A stretch of DNA of 37,115 nt from Rubrivivax sp. (GTDB lineage: Bacteria > Pseudomonadota > Gammaproteobacteria > Burkholderiales > Burkholderiaceae_C), in NCBI GenBank assembly GCA_020852865.1, contig JADYZZ010000092.1, positions 1 through 37,115 on the forward strand. Reading direction: 5' to 3'. The position numbers and the translations under genes were made by a program. Positions 26,079-33,829 of the stretch are shown here, one piece after another; the stretch's first letter is position 1, and every line of letters begins with the position of its first letter. A model generated the notes under the pieces. The model saw nothing but the letters and a program-made list of their open reading frames with translations. It ran no database searches and had not been told where the DNA came from.

Positions 26079-26694
26079 CAATGCCTGCATGGACGCAGCG
26101 GCAGCGGCGCACGGCAAGGGCAGGATCCTCGTGGTCGACGACGACCGCCTGGTCCTGGCCACCGTCAGCCACGGCCTGGCCCAGGCCGGCTACGAAGTGA
26201 TCGACGCCGACAACGGCGACGACGCGATCCTGCTCGCGCGCGAGCACCGCCCGGCGTTGGCGCTGCTCGACATCCGCATGGAGGGCAAGAGCGGGTTCGA
26301 CGTCGCGCAGACGCTGCGCGACGCCTATCGCATCCCGTTCGTGTTCCTTTCGGCCTTCGCCGACGAGGCCACGATGGCCGAGGTGCAGCGGCTCGGGGCG
26401 CTGGCCTACCTGGTCAAGCCGCTCGACGTCGGCCAGATCGTGCCGACGGTGGCAGGGGCGCTGGCGCGCATCGCGGCCGAGCGGCCTTCGCCGGCCGGCG
26501 AAACGGTGGCCGACGATCCGACCGCCGACCCCGTGCCGCTGGCCATCGGCGTGCTGATGCACCGGCACGCGCTGGCGCGTGCGGCGGCGCTGCAGCGGCT
26601 CGAGCGCATGGCCGTCGAACAGGGCATCGGCCTCGCGGCCCAGGCCGAGCGGCTGCTCGCGGCGGTGGAGGAGCTGGCGCGCAGCGCGCCTTGA
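26071..26694 (+). CDS. ANTAR-domain response regulator
   Basis: A receiver followed by an ANTAR domain, the RNA-binding module of AmiR/NasR/EutV antiterminators. From the internal ATG at 26089 the protein has 201 residues; the first ATG at 26071 adds six and overlaps the kinase gene by eight bases, so either start couples it to the kinase. Counted from 26089, the receiver shows D17-D19, phospho-acceptor D61 (LLDIRMEGKSG), S88 in the Thr/Ser position and K110 in LVKP. The C-terminal 50 residues (AIGVLMHRHALARAAALQRLERMAVEQGIGLAAQAERLLAAV) fit the three-helix ANTAR pattern. HisKA_2 kinase plus ANTAR regulator is the EutW/EutV type pairing. No dual-hairpin RNA target was identified in the window. 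Confidence 0.88.
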   Translation: MGDNACMDAAAAAHGKGRILVVDDDRLVLATVSHGLAQAGYEVIDADNGDDAILLAREHRPALALLDIRMEGKSGFDVAQTLRDAYRIPFVFLSAFADEATMAEVQRLGALAYLVKPLDVGQIVPTVAGALARIAAERPSPAGETVADDPTADPVPLAIGVLMHRHALARAAALQRLERMAVEQGIGLAAQAERLLAAVEELARSAP

Positions 26695-28206
26695 TCACGC
26701 CAGCGTGAAGGAGAACGTCGCGCCGCGCCCCGGCTCGGCCTGCGCCCAGATGTCGCCGCCGTGCCGCTGCACGATGCGGCGCACCGAGGCCAGCCCGACG
26801 CCGTGCCCGGTGAAATCGGCCTGGCTGTGCAGGCGCTGGAACAGGCCGAACAGGCGATCGGCCGATCGCATGTCGAAGCCGGCGCCGTTGTCGATCACCT
26901 GGAAGCAGACGCGCCCCTCGTGTTCGCCGCGGCGCAGCACGATGCGCGCGCGCGGCGTGCGGGCGGTGTACTTCCAGGCGTTGCCCAGCAGGTTCTCGAG
27001 CACCAGGCGCAGCAGCGTCGGATCGCCCTGCGCCGCAAGACCGGGCTCGATGTCGACCTCGACGCTGCGCTCGGGAGCGCCGCGCCGCAGATCGTCGACG
27101 ACGAAGCCGGCCAGCTGCGACAGGTTGACGGGCTGGCGCGCGAGCGGCTGCGCCGACAGCCGCGCCAGCGTCAGCAGGGCGTCGATCATCAGGTTCATGC
27201 GCGCCGCGGCGCCGAGCACGCGGTCGAGGTGGTCGTTGGCGACGCGGTCGAGCTGGCGCCCGTAGTCCTCCTTGACGATGCGCGTGAAGCCCTCGACGAC
27301 ACGGATCGGCGCGCGCAGGTCGTGCGAAAGCGTCTGGCCGAAGGCCTCGGCTTCGGTGCCGCCGGCCGGTGCGACGCGCGCCAGCAGCGCGCCCTCGGTT
27401 TCGGCACCGAGCGCGAAGCGCGTGCAGCTCCAGCCCTCCGATTCGGCAGCGCCGGCAGCGCTCGCGCCGCCCTGCGCCGCCGGCCCCGCAAACCCGCGTG
27501 CGACGCGTGCGGGCAAGGCGGCAAGCAGCAGCCCCAGCTCGTCGCCTTGTTGCAGGCGCGGCCAGTGGGCGCGCGCCGCGTCGTTGTGCTGCAGCACGTG
27601 CAGCCGTGGCGCCGTGCCCGTGGCGAGCACGGCCGGGCCGGGCCAGGCCGCGACGATCGCGCCGAGCGCGGTACGCAGCAGCCGCGTCTCGTCGGCCTCG
27701 GCGGCCAGGCGGGCGCTGCCGCGAAACCCCGTGAGGCTGCCGAGCGTGTCGCGCACCGGTTCGCCGTCGAGCAGCCAGCATGTGCTGCCGTCGGCCGCCG
27801 GCAGGCGCCGGTCGCGAAACGGGCGCTCGTCGGCGAGCAAGCCGGCGAGGGCAGCCTGGGCCGGCGCTGTGCCGCCGCCTTCTGCGTGCCAGCCCACCAG
27901 CGCATGCGCAGCATCGGTGTGCCAGGTGGCCGCCCGCTGCAGCAGCCGCCAGGCGCTGCGCTCGGCCGCGCTCGCCTGCAACGCCCGCTGCGTGCGCGCG
28001 CGCTCGCGCCAGCTGCCGAGCACGAACGCAGCGCCCCCGGCCGCGACGAAGGCGAGCACGACGAACAGCCACTGCAGCGATGCCGCCGCCACGGCGCCGT
28101 CGACCGCGGCCGCGGCGCCGCTGGCGGCCGGGCACAGCCACGCTACGAGGCGCGACGCCTTGCCCGGCGGCGCGCCCGGTGACCATCGCGGGGGCGATTC
28201 GAACAT
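26695..28206 (-). CDS. Membrane-bound sensor histidine kinase
   Basis: A 503-residue kinase with one strong transmembrane segment (about residues 43-65) near its N-terminus, then a coiled region and a weakly PAS-like sensory part (about 90-200). The kinase core is clear: HisKA with FGQTLSHDLRAPIRVVEGFTRIV, phospho-acceptor H295, and a HATPase domain with N-box LENLLGNAWKYT, G1 VIDNGAGFD, F-box LFGLFQRLH and G2 GHGVGLASVRRIV. This core resembles bacteriophytochrome-like and CHASE-type kinases of Proteobacteria. There is no receiver domain or adjacent regulator on its own strand. Its stop abuts, with no gap, the stop of the convergent ANTAR regulator gene (shared tgatca). The ATG at 28206 is chosen as the nearest start to the membrane segment; an upstream in-frame start at 28290 is possible. 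Confidence 0.88.
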   Translation of the reverse strand: MFESPPRWSPGAPPGKASRLVAWLCPAASGAAAAVDGAVAAASLQWLFVVLAFVAAGGAAFVLGSWRERARTQRALQASAAERSAWRLLQRAATWHTDAAHALVGWHAEGGGTAPAQAALAGLLADERPFRDRRLPAADGSTCWLLDGEPVRDTLGSLTGFRGSARLAAEADETRLLRTALGAIVAAWPGPAVLATGTAPRLHVLQHNDAARAHWPRLQQGDELGLLLAALPARVARGFAGPAAQGGASAAGAAESEGWSCTRFALGAETEGALLARVAPAGGTEAEAFGQTLSHDLRAPIRVVEGFTRIVKEDYGRQLDRVANDHLDRVLGAAARMNLMIDALLTLARLSAQPLARQPVNLSQLAGFVVDDLRRGAPERSVEVDIEPGLAAQGDPTLLRLVLENLLGNAWKYTARTPRARIVLRRGEHEGRVCFQVIDNGAGFDMRSADRLFGLFQRLHSQADFTGHGVGLASVRRIVQRHGGDIWAQAEPGRGATFSFTLA

Positions 28207-28465
28207 GGCGCGGGAATTGTAGGGATCGCCCCGAGGCAGCCGCTCAAGTTGCCCCAGGAGGCGCCGAAACAGCCCGCCATGCGGGTGCACGAGCGCCCCA
28301 CCCGAGTCGCCCAGCCATGTCCGACCTCGTCAGCCCGCGCCGGTTCGTGCAGCGTTGCCGCGCCGCGCGCTGCGCAACGTGCCACACTCGCGCCCGCTCC
28401 TGTCCGCACAGGCCCGCCGCACCGGTTGAACCGATCCGTCAGGTGACCGCCTCGAGTCCCGCCCG
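28207..28465. promoter_or_regulatory. Divergent gap between the sensor kinase and hpt
   Basis: The 259-bp gap must hold promoters for both divergent genes. It contains small dyads, cggtt-a single g-aaccg near 28420-28432 and cgttgc/gcaacg around 28353-28380. No recognised promoter consensus, binding site or conserved reading frame was found. Confidence 0.35.
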
Positions 28466-28846
28466 ATGAACCAGCCGTCCGCCCGATCCGCTGCGCCCGC
28501 GTCGCTCGACGCGGCCGCGCTCGAGCGGCTGCGCCTGCTCGACCCGGACGGCCGCAACCGCGTGCTCGGCCGCGTGTTCGGCGCGTTCGAGGCCTCGCTC
28601 GTGCGCACGCTCGAGCAGCTCGCGACGCAGGCCGACGCCCTCGATGCCGCCGCGCTCGGCGGCATCGCGCATGCGCTGAAGAGCTCGTCGGCCAGCGTCG
28701 GCGCGCTGCAGCTGTCGGCCGCCTGCGCCGAGGTCGAGCGCCATGCGCGCGGCGGCGCGGGCAAGGCGCGGCCCGAGGATCTCGCGCGCCTGCTCGCCGA
28801 GGGCGAGGCGGCGCTGGCGGCGGTGCGCTCACTGCCGCGCAACTGA
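28466..28846 (+). CDS. Free-standing histidine phosphotransfer (Hpt) protein
   Basis: A 126-residue, all-helical protein with the Hpt signature [27 protein letters not shown]; the His of [13 protein letters not shown] (about residue 69) is the predicted phospho-acceptor and the following Lys/Ser/Gly pattern is standard. Hpt proteins shuttle phosphoryl groups between receiver domains, or from a hybrid kinase to a distant receiver. The next gene, 13 bp downstream, starts with a receiver domain (REC-PAS-GGDEF-EAL), which is a natural partner. The kinase just upstream on the opposite strand has no receiver of its own. The pairing is inferred from position. Confidence 0.88.
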   Translation: MNQPSARSAAPASLDAAALERLRLLDPDGRNRVLGRVFGAFEASLVRTLEQLATQADALDAAALGGIAHALKSSSASVGALQLSAACAEVERHARGGAGKARPEDLARLLAEGEAALAAVRSLPRN

Positions 28847-28859
28847 GAGCCGGGCCGCG

Positions 28860-31121
28860 ATGACGCACGCGCTCGACGACGCCTGCGCACTGCTCCCGGC
28901 GCGACCCGAAGTGCTGCTCGTCGACGACGACGAGGTGAACCTGCTGCTGACGGGCATCGCGCTGCGCGAACGGGGTTTCGGGCTGGCCGAGGCCTCGAGC
29001 GGCGAGCGCGCGCTCGAGCGGCTGCGCAGCGGGGTGCCCGACGTGATCGTGCTCGACGCCGTCATGCCCGGGCTCGACGGTTTCGCGACCTGCCGCGCGA
29101 TCCGCGCGCTGCCGGGTTTCGAGAACGTGCCGGTGCTGATGCTCACCGGGCTCGACGACGACGAGTCGATCACGCGCGCCTACCAGGCCGGAGCCACGGA
29201 CTTCTTCGTCAAGAGCCCGCAGTGGAGCCTGCTGGCGGGACGCCTGCGCTACTTGCTGCGCGCCTCGCGCACAAGGCTCGAACTCGAGCGCAGCAAGGCC
29301 AAGCTGGCGCGTGCCCAGGACCTGGCCCGCATGGGCAGCTTCGACTGGCGGCGCGGCGAGCGCGGCGGGCATCCCGGGCTGCTGCTCTCGCCCGAAGCGC
29401 TGCGCGTGTTCGGCTGCGGCCCGCACGAGCGCCTGGGGCTGCGCACGCTGCTGCGCATGGTGCCGCCGGACGAGCGCCGCTTGCTGCAGCGTCAGTTGCA
29501 CGACGCGCTGCGCCACAGCTCGGTGCTGGGCAGCGACGCGCCGATCGTCCTGCTCGACGGCCGCCAGCGCGTCATCCACGTCGAGGCCGAGCCCGACTTC
29601 AACGAGCAGGGCCAGGCCGTCGGCTACACCGGCATCGTGCAGGACGTGACCGATCGCCGTCAGGCCGAGGACAAGATCCGGCACCTGGCCAACTTCGACG
29701 CGCTCACCGGGCTGCCGAACCGCCGCCAGCTCATCTGGCGCGCCGAGCGCGCGCTCGAGCAGGCGCGCCGCTTGGCGCACCAGTTCGCGCTGCTGCTGAT
29801 CGACCTGGACCGCTTCAAGGTCATCAACGACACCCTCGGCCACGGCGCCGGCGACGAACTTCTGGCCGAAGTCGGCCGCCGGCTGCGCGCCTGCGTGCGC
29901 CACAGCGACCAGATCGTCGAAGGCGCACTCGAAAGCGCCGGGGCGCGTTCGCACCGCGCGCTCGAGGCGGTCGGCCGGCTCGGCGGCGACGAGTTCGTCG
30001 CGCTGCTGCCCGAGGTGACGTCCGACGCCGACGCCGACCGCGTGGCGCAGCGCATCCTCGACACGCTGCGCGAGCCCGTCTTCGTCGGCGGCCAGGAATG
30101 CTTCGTCAGCGCCAGCATCGGCGTCGCGGTCTACCCGCGCGACGGCGCCAGCGTGGTCGACCTGCTGCGCAACTCCGACGTCGCGATGTACTCGGTCAAG
30201 TCGCAGGGCCGCAACGCGGCGGCGATCTACAACCCGCTGCTGTCGGGCCGCGGCCGCGAGAAGCTCGAGCTCGAGACCGCGCTGCACAAGGCGATCGAGC
30301 GCGACGAGCTCGTGCTGCACTACCAGCCCAAGGTCGACGTGCGCGGCGCGCGCATGGTGGGCGCCGAGGCCCTGATCCGCTGGCAGCGCGGCGGCAAGCT
30401 CGTGCCGCCGGGGGAGTTCATCCCGCTGGCCGAGGAGACCGGCCTGATCGTGCCGCTGTCGGAATGGGCGCTGCGCGAGGCGGCGCGCCAGGTGCGGGCC
30501 TGGCAGCAGGCGTTCGCCTTCGCCGACGCGGTGGCCGTCAACCTGCCCAGCCGGCTGTTCGAGCGCAGCGACCTCGTCGAGCACATCCATCAGTGCGTCA
30601 CCGCGGTCAACGTGCCGCACCGCGTGATCCAGCTCGAGATCACCGAAGACAACCTGATGAAGGAGCTGCAGAACGTCATCCCGGCGCTGCACCGGCTCAA
30701 CGAGATCGGCGTCGAGATCTCGATCGACGACTTCGGCACCGGCTACTCGAGCCTGGCCTACCTGACGGCGCTGCCGATCTCCGAGCTCAAGATCGACCGC
30801 AGCTTCGTGCGCGAGCTGGGCATCACGCCGCAGAGCTCGGCGGTGGTGACGGCGATCATCGCGCTGGCGCGTTCGCTCGGCCTGCGCGTGGTGGCCGAGG
30901 GCGTCGAGACGCTGCGCCAGATGGAGGTGCTGCACCGGCTGGGCTGCAGCGTGATGCAGGGCTTCCTGTTCAGCCGCGCGCTGCCGCCCGACGAACTGCA
31001 GCGCTGGCTCGAGCAGACGGTGCTGCCGCGCAAGGCGGCGTGGATCGGCAGTGCCGACACGCAGGAAGTGCTGCCGGGCGCGGCCGCCGCCGGTGGCGCG
31101 CGCGCGCTGCGCTTCTTCTGA
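28860..31121 (+). CDS. REC-PAS-GGDEF-EAL c-di-GMP turnover protein
   Basis: A 753-residue response-regulator type protein. Residues about 15-130 form a receiver (D22-D24, phospho-acceptor D66, Lys in FFVKSP); about 155-275 a PAS-like domain ending [19 protein letters not shown]; about 285-450 a GGDEF domain with intact GGDEF at 375-379; about 465-720 an EAL domain with EAL at 503-505, the [28 protein letters not shown] and QGFLFS motifs. Both catalytic cores look intact. Between the RHSDQ segment and GGDEF there are about 20 extra residues, and the inhibitory-site position reads RALE instead of RxxD. It could make or break c-di-GMP depending on phosphorylation. The Hpt gene lies 13 bp upstream and a second cyclase gene 15 bp downstream. 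Confidence 0.93.
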   Translation: MTHALDDACALLPARPEVLLVDDDEVNLLLTGIALRERGFGLAEASSGERALERLRSGVPDVIVLDAVMPGLDGFATCRAIRALPGFENVPVLMLTGLDDDESITRAYQAGATDFFVKSPQWSLLAGRLRYLLRASRTRLELERSKAKLARAQDLARMGSFDWRRGERGGHPGLLLSPEALRVFGCGPHERLGLRTLLRMVPPDERRLLQRQLHDALRHSSVLGSDAPIVLLDGRQRVIHVEAEPDFNEQGQAVGYTGIVQDVTDRRQAEDKIRHLANFDALTGLPNRRQLIWRAERALEQARRLAHQFALLLIDLDRFKVINDTLGHGAGDELLAEVGRRLRACVRHSDQIVEGALESAGARSHRALEAVGRLGGDEFVALLPEVTSDADADRVAQRILDTLREPVFVGGQECFVSASIGVAVYPRDGASVVDLLRNSDVAMYSVKSQGRNAAAIYNPLLSGRGREKLELETALHKAIERDELVLHYQPKVDVRGARMVGAEALIRWQRGGKLVPPGEFIPLAEETGLIVPLSEWALREAARQVRAWQQAFAFADAVAVNLPSRLFERSDLVEHIHQCVTAVNVPHRVIQLEITEDNLMKELQNVIPALHRLNEIGVEISIDDFGTGYSSLAYLTALPISELKIDRSFVRELGITPQSSAVVTAIIALARSLGLRVVAEGVETLRQMEVLHRLGCSVMQGFLFSRALPPDELQRWLEQTVLPRKAAWIGSADTQEVLPGAAAAGGARALRFF

Positions 31122-31136
31122 CGACGGAGAAGGGAC

Positions 31137-32798
31137 GTGAACCTCGTCGACCCCCGCGCCACGACGCCCGCCGAGCTGGCCAAGGCGGCATTGAAGCGGC
31201 TGGCCCTGGCGCGCCAGGCGCCGACGCCCGAGAACTACGCCCGTGCCTGGGCCGAAGAGACCGGCGGCGCGTCGCCGGCGCGTGCCGACGACGCGGCAGC
31301 CAGCCGCGAACTCGAGGCACAGGGGCAGGCCTGGGCCTCGCTCACCGAACGCCTGGTCGCGGGCCTGGAGCGTGGCGGCCGCCAGTGGACCGCGGCACGG
31401 CGCAAGCAAAGCCTGCAGCGCGTGCTGCAGACCAGCCGCAACGACCCGGCGCGGCTGCTGCAGCGCCTGAAGCCGCTGGTGCAGGCCTGGCACGGCGACC
31501 ATGCGCTGGACGCACCGGAACTGGCCGAGTCGATCGAGGCCTCGGGCGCGGCAGACGACGCGGCGGCGCCCGCGCGCGCGGCCGACGCCGTGTCACACAT
31601 TCGGCCCGGCGACGGCGGCCGGCGCGCGGTCGCTGCGCTGGCCGGCGCGCTCGAAAGCGCGCTGCCGGCCAGCGACGCGCGGGCCGCGGAACTGGCGCAG
31701 CGGCTCGCGGCCCTGGGCGACCGTCTGGCCGGCGCGGGCGCCGACGCGACCCAGGCGCCCGAGCTCGACGCGACCTGCGCCGAGGCGCAGCGCTGGTTCG
31801 GCCAGCATCACCGGCTCGTCGACCAACTGGCGGCGCTGTGCCGCGAGCTGACCCAGGGCCTGAGCGAGCTGGCCGAGGACAGCAGCTGGGTACGCGGCCA
31901 GTGTGCCGGCCTCGAAGCCCAGCTCGCCGAGGGCCTGAGCCTGCGCGCGCTGCGCGCGGCCGCCGACGCCTTGCGCGAGACGCGGCGCCACCAGCAGCGC
32001 CTGTGCGGCGAACGCGCCGCGGCGCGCGACGCGCTCAAGCAACTGCTGGCGCACATGCTGGGCGAGGTGGGCGAGCTCGGTCAGCACACCGGGGTCTTCA
32101 TGCAGGCGGTGCAACGCCACGCCGAGGGCATCGCCGGCGCCGACAGCGTCGAAGGCCTGACCGAGGTCGTGCAGGCGATGCTGGCCGACAGCCGCGCGGT
32201 GCACGACGCGGTCGGCGCCTCGCAGGTGCGGCTGCAGGCGCAGCAGTCGCGGGCGAGCGAACTCGAAGAGCGCGTGCGCTCGCTCGAGGCCGAGCTGCGC
32301 CGCATCTCCGACGAGGCATCGACCGACGCGCTCACGCAGGTCGCGAATCGACGCGGCCTCGAACAGGCCTTCGCCGCCGAGAGTACGCGCTGCGCCGCCG
32401 GCAGCGCGCTCGCGGTCGGCCTGATCGACATCGACAACTTCAAGAGGCTCAACGATCGCCTCGGTCACGCCGCGGGCGACCGCGCGCTCAAGGCGCTCGC
32501 CGCGGCGGTGCGCGAGCGGCTGCGGCCGCTGGACCATGTCGCCCGCTTCGGCGGCGAGGAGTTCGTCGTGCTCTTGCCCGACACGGAACTCGACGCTGCC
32601 GCGCAGACGCTGACGCGGCTGCAGCGCAGCCTCAGCGCGAGCCTGTTCCTGCACGAGGGCGAGGAGGTGTTCGTCACCTTCTCGGCCGGCGTCACGCTGT
32701 GGCGGCCCGGCGAAGCGCTCGAAGCCGCGCTGGCGCGCGCCGACGAGGCGCTGTACGAGGCCAAGCAGACCGGCAAGAACCGCACCTGCCGGACCTGA
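31137..32798 (+). CDS. Diguanylate cyclase (GGEEF) with long helical N-terminus
   Basis: A 553-residue protein starting with GTG. Residues 1-375 are helical and Ala/Leu/Arg-rich with coiled-coil character and no recognised sensor or membrane segment; the opening TPAELAKAALKRLALARQAPTPENYARAW is a motif I associate with a class of soluble betaproteobacterial cyclases. The GGDEF domain (about 380-553) is complete: DALTQVANRRGLE, IDIDNFKRLNDRLGHAAGD, GGEEF at 472-476 and ADEALYEAKQTGKNR at the end. The product-inhibition site RPLD at 463-466 sits exactly five residues before GGEEF, so feedback control is expected. It is probably co-transcribed with hpt and the REC-PAS-GGDEF-EAL gene. Confidence 0.93.
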   Translation: MNLVDPRATTPAELAKAALKRLALARQAPTPENYARAWAEETGGASPARADDAAASRELEAQGQAWASLTERLVAGLERGGRQWTAARRKQSLQRVLQTSRNDPARLLQRLKPLVQAWHGDHALDAPELAESIEASGAADDAAAPARAADAVSHIRPGDGGRRAVAALAGALESALPASDARAAELAQRLAALGDRLAGAGADATQAPELDATCAEAQRWFGQHHRLVDQLAALCRELTQGLSELAEDSSWVRGQCAGLEAQLAEGLSLRALRAAADALRETRRHQQRLCGERAAARDALKQLLAHMLGEVGELGQHTGVFMQAVQRHAEGIAGADSVEGLTEVVQAMLADSRAVHDAVGASQVRLQAQQSRASELEERVRSLEAELRRISDEASTDALTQVANRRGLEQAFAAESTRCAAGSALAVGLIDIDNFKRLNDRLGHAAGDRALKALAAAVRERLRPLDHVARFGGEEFVVLLPDTELDAAAQTLTRLQRSLSASLFLHEGEEVFVTFSAGVTLWRPGEALEAALARADEALYEAKQTGKNRTCRT

Positions 32799-32809
32799 AG
32801 CTGCGCATC

Positions 32810-32824
32810 CGCCTGCCGCAGGCG
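32810..32824 (+). terminator. Small hairpin after the cyclase gene
   Basis: A 6-bp stem (cgcctg with caggcg) and a 3-nt loop sit 11 bp past the cyclase stop codon. There is no T-run, so termination here is only a possibility. Confidence 0.3.
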
Positions 32825-32855
32825 TAACGGCTTGCAGCCGGCGCGCGCAGAATCG

Positions 32856-32890
32856 AGCGCATCGGTCACATCTGTTTGCGCCGATGCGCT
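32856..32890. repeat. 10-bp perfect inverted repeat upstream of an unknown gene
   Basis: Arms agcgcatcgg (32856-32865) and ccgatgcgct (32881-32890) are separated by 15 bp. It lies 33 bp before the ATG at 32924 and just after the cyclase gene. The arm spacing (25 bp centre to centre) and location fit either an operator for the downstream gene or a transcript-end hairpin with a large loop; an operator seems more likely because of the long spacer. Confidence 0.55.
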
Positions 32891-32923
32891 GAAGCGCGGG
32901 CCGGCGGAGGTCGATAACGCGCC

Positions 32924-33685
32924 ATGGCCGAAGGAACCGATCCGCCGCCGGCAAGAGCCAAGGCACCGGGCTCGCTGCAGCGCCTCGTGCGGCCGCTGCG
33001 CCACGCTGCCGCCGCCTTCTTCAAGCGCGATCTCGCCTTGCGCCGCGAGGGCCTGGCCCTGCACCTGGTGCTCGAGGAGCGGCCGGCCGCGGCGCCGCTC
33101 GAGCTTGGCCGCGCCGAGCAGGCGCGGCGCAAGGACGGCGAGGATCTCGCCCGCATACGCGCCGAGCTGGCGGCCCTGCTCGACGAGCTGCCCGACACGC
33201 GCGCCACGATGCGGCACCTCGTCTTCGTCGAGCACGCGCTCGCCAAGAAGGGGCTGCGCGCGCTGCACAAGGTGCCGCTCGACGTGCTCCAGCGCGCGCA
33301 CGAACAGCTCGAGGGGCTGGTCGTCAACTGGTCGCCGCTGGGCCTGGCCGCTCTGCGCTCCAAGATGGCGGTGGCGGTGATGGAGCGCGAGCACATGGAG
33401 CCGCCGGCGCCGGGCGCGGCACCGCGCGGCGAGTCGGTACTCGACGCGCTGCCCGCCGAAGCGCCTGCGCAGGCGCCGGCCGGCCAGGACGACGACGCGC
33501 TGGCGGCAGCCTACGCCGGCCTTGGCCTGCTCGCCTCGCAGGCCGGCACGGGCGAACCCGCCGGGATCGAGCTGCAGACCGAGCTCGGTGCGCGTTCGCG
33601 CAGGGCAGTGCCGCGTGCCGCCGCCGACGCCGCGCCACAGCCCGACACCGAGCCGGCGATCCGCATTCGCGCGCTGGAAAGCTGA
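32924..33685 (+). CDS. Protein of unknown function
   Basis: I do not recognise a family. The 253-residue product has a conserved-looking N-terminal half (about residues 20-150), mostly helical, with FFKRDLALRREGLALHLVLEE, ARIRAELAALLDELPDTRATMRHLVFVEHALAKKGLRALHKVPLDVLQRAHEQLEGLV, followed by a low-complexity Ala/Pro/Glu-rich tail. No signal peptide, membrane segment or cofactor motif is seen, so it is probably cytoplasmic. Start ATG is preceded by a cggagg element about 12 bp upstream. Codon use is like that of its neighbours. A 10-bp inverted repeat lies in front of it and a perfect 18-bp palindrome behind it, so it may be a single-gene unit. Confidence 0.75.
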   Translation: MAEGTDPPPARAKAPGSLQRLVRPLRHAAAAFFKRDLALRREGLALHLVLEERPAAAPLELGRAEQARRKDGEDLARIRAELAALLDELPDTRATMRHLVFVEHALAKKGLRALHKVPLDVLQRAHEQLEGLVVNWSPLGLAALRSKMAVAVMEREHMEPPAPGAAPRGESVLDALPAEAPAQAPAGQDDDALAAAYAGLGLLASQAGTGEPAGIELQTELGARSRRAVPRAAADAAPQPDTEPAIRIRALES

Positions 33686-33690
33686 GCCTT

Positions 33691-33708
33691 CCCGGCGCGC
33701 GCGCCGGG
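33691..33708 (+). terminator. 18-bp palindromic hairpin after the unknown gene
   Basis: The sequence cccggcgcgcgcgccggg is a perfect palindrome starting five bases past the stop at 33685; as RNA it can fold as a 7-bp stem with loop cgcg. No T-run follows. It separates the unknown gene from the acyl-CoA dehydrogenase gene and probably ends the transcript. Confidence 0.45.
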
Positions 33709-33829
33709 CATGTGGTGGGCGCGCTGCACCGCGCGCCACGATGACGCCCAAGTGACGCCGAGGTGACGGACAAGCGGCAATGCCCGGTGCAGCATGCCGA
33801 ACCCGACGTCCCCGCGCAGGAGCCCCCCG

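Noticed and set aside
28368..28382. Sigma-54-like tggcac / ttgc on the minus strand before the sensor kinase
   Set aside because: The two boxes are one base apart instead of the required five, so the pattern is not a -24/-12 promoter.
28249..28446. 65-codon plus-strand frame in the kinase-hpt gap
   Set aside because: No ribosome site, no recognisable motif and a composition typical of non-coding GC-rich DNA.
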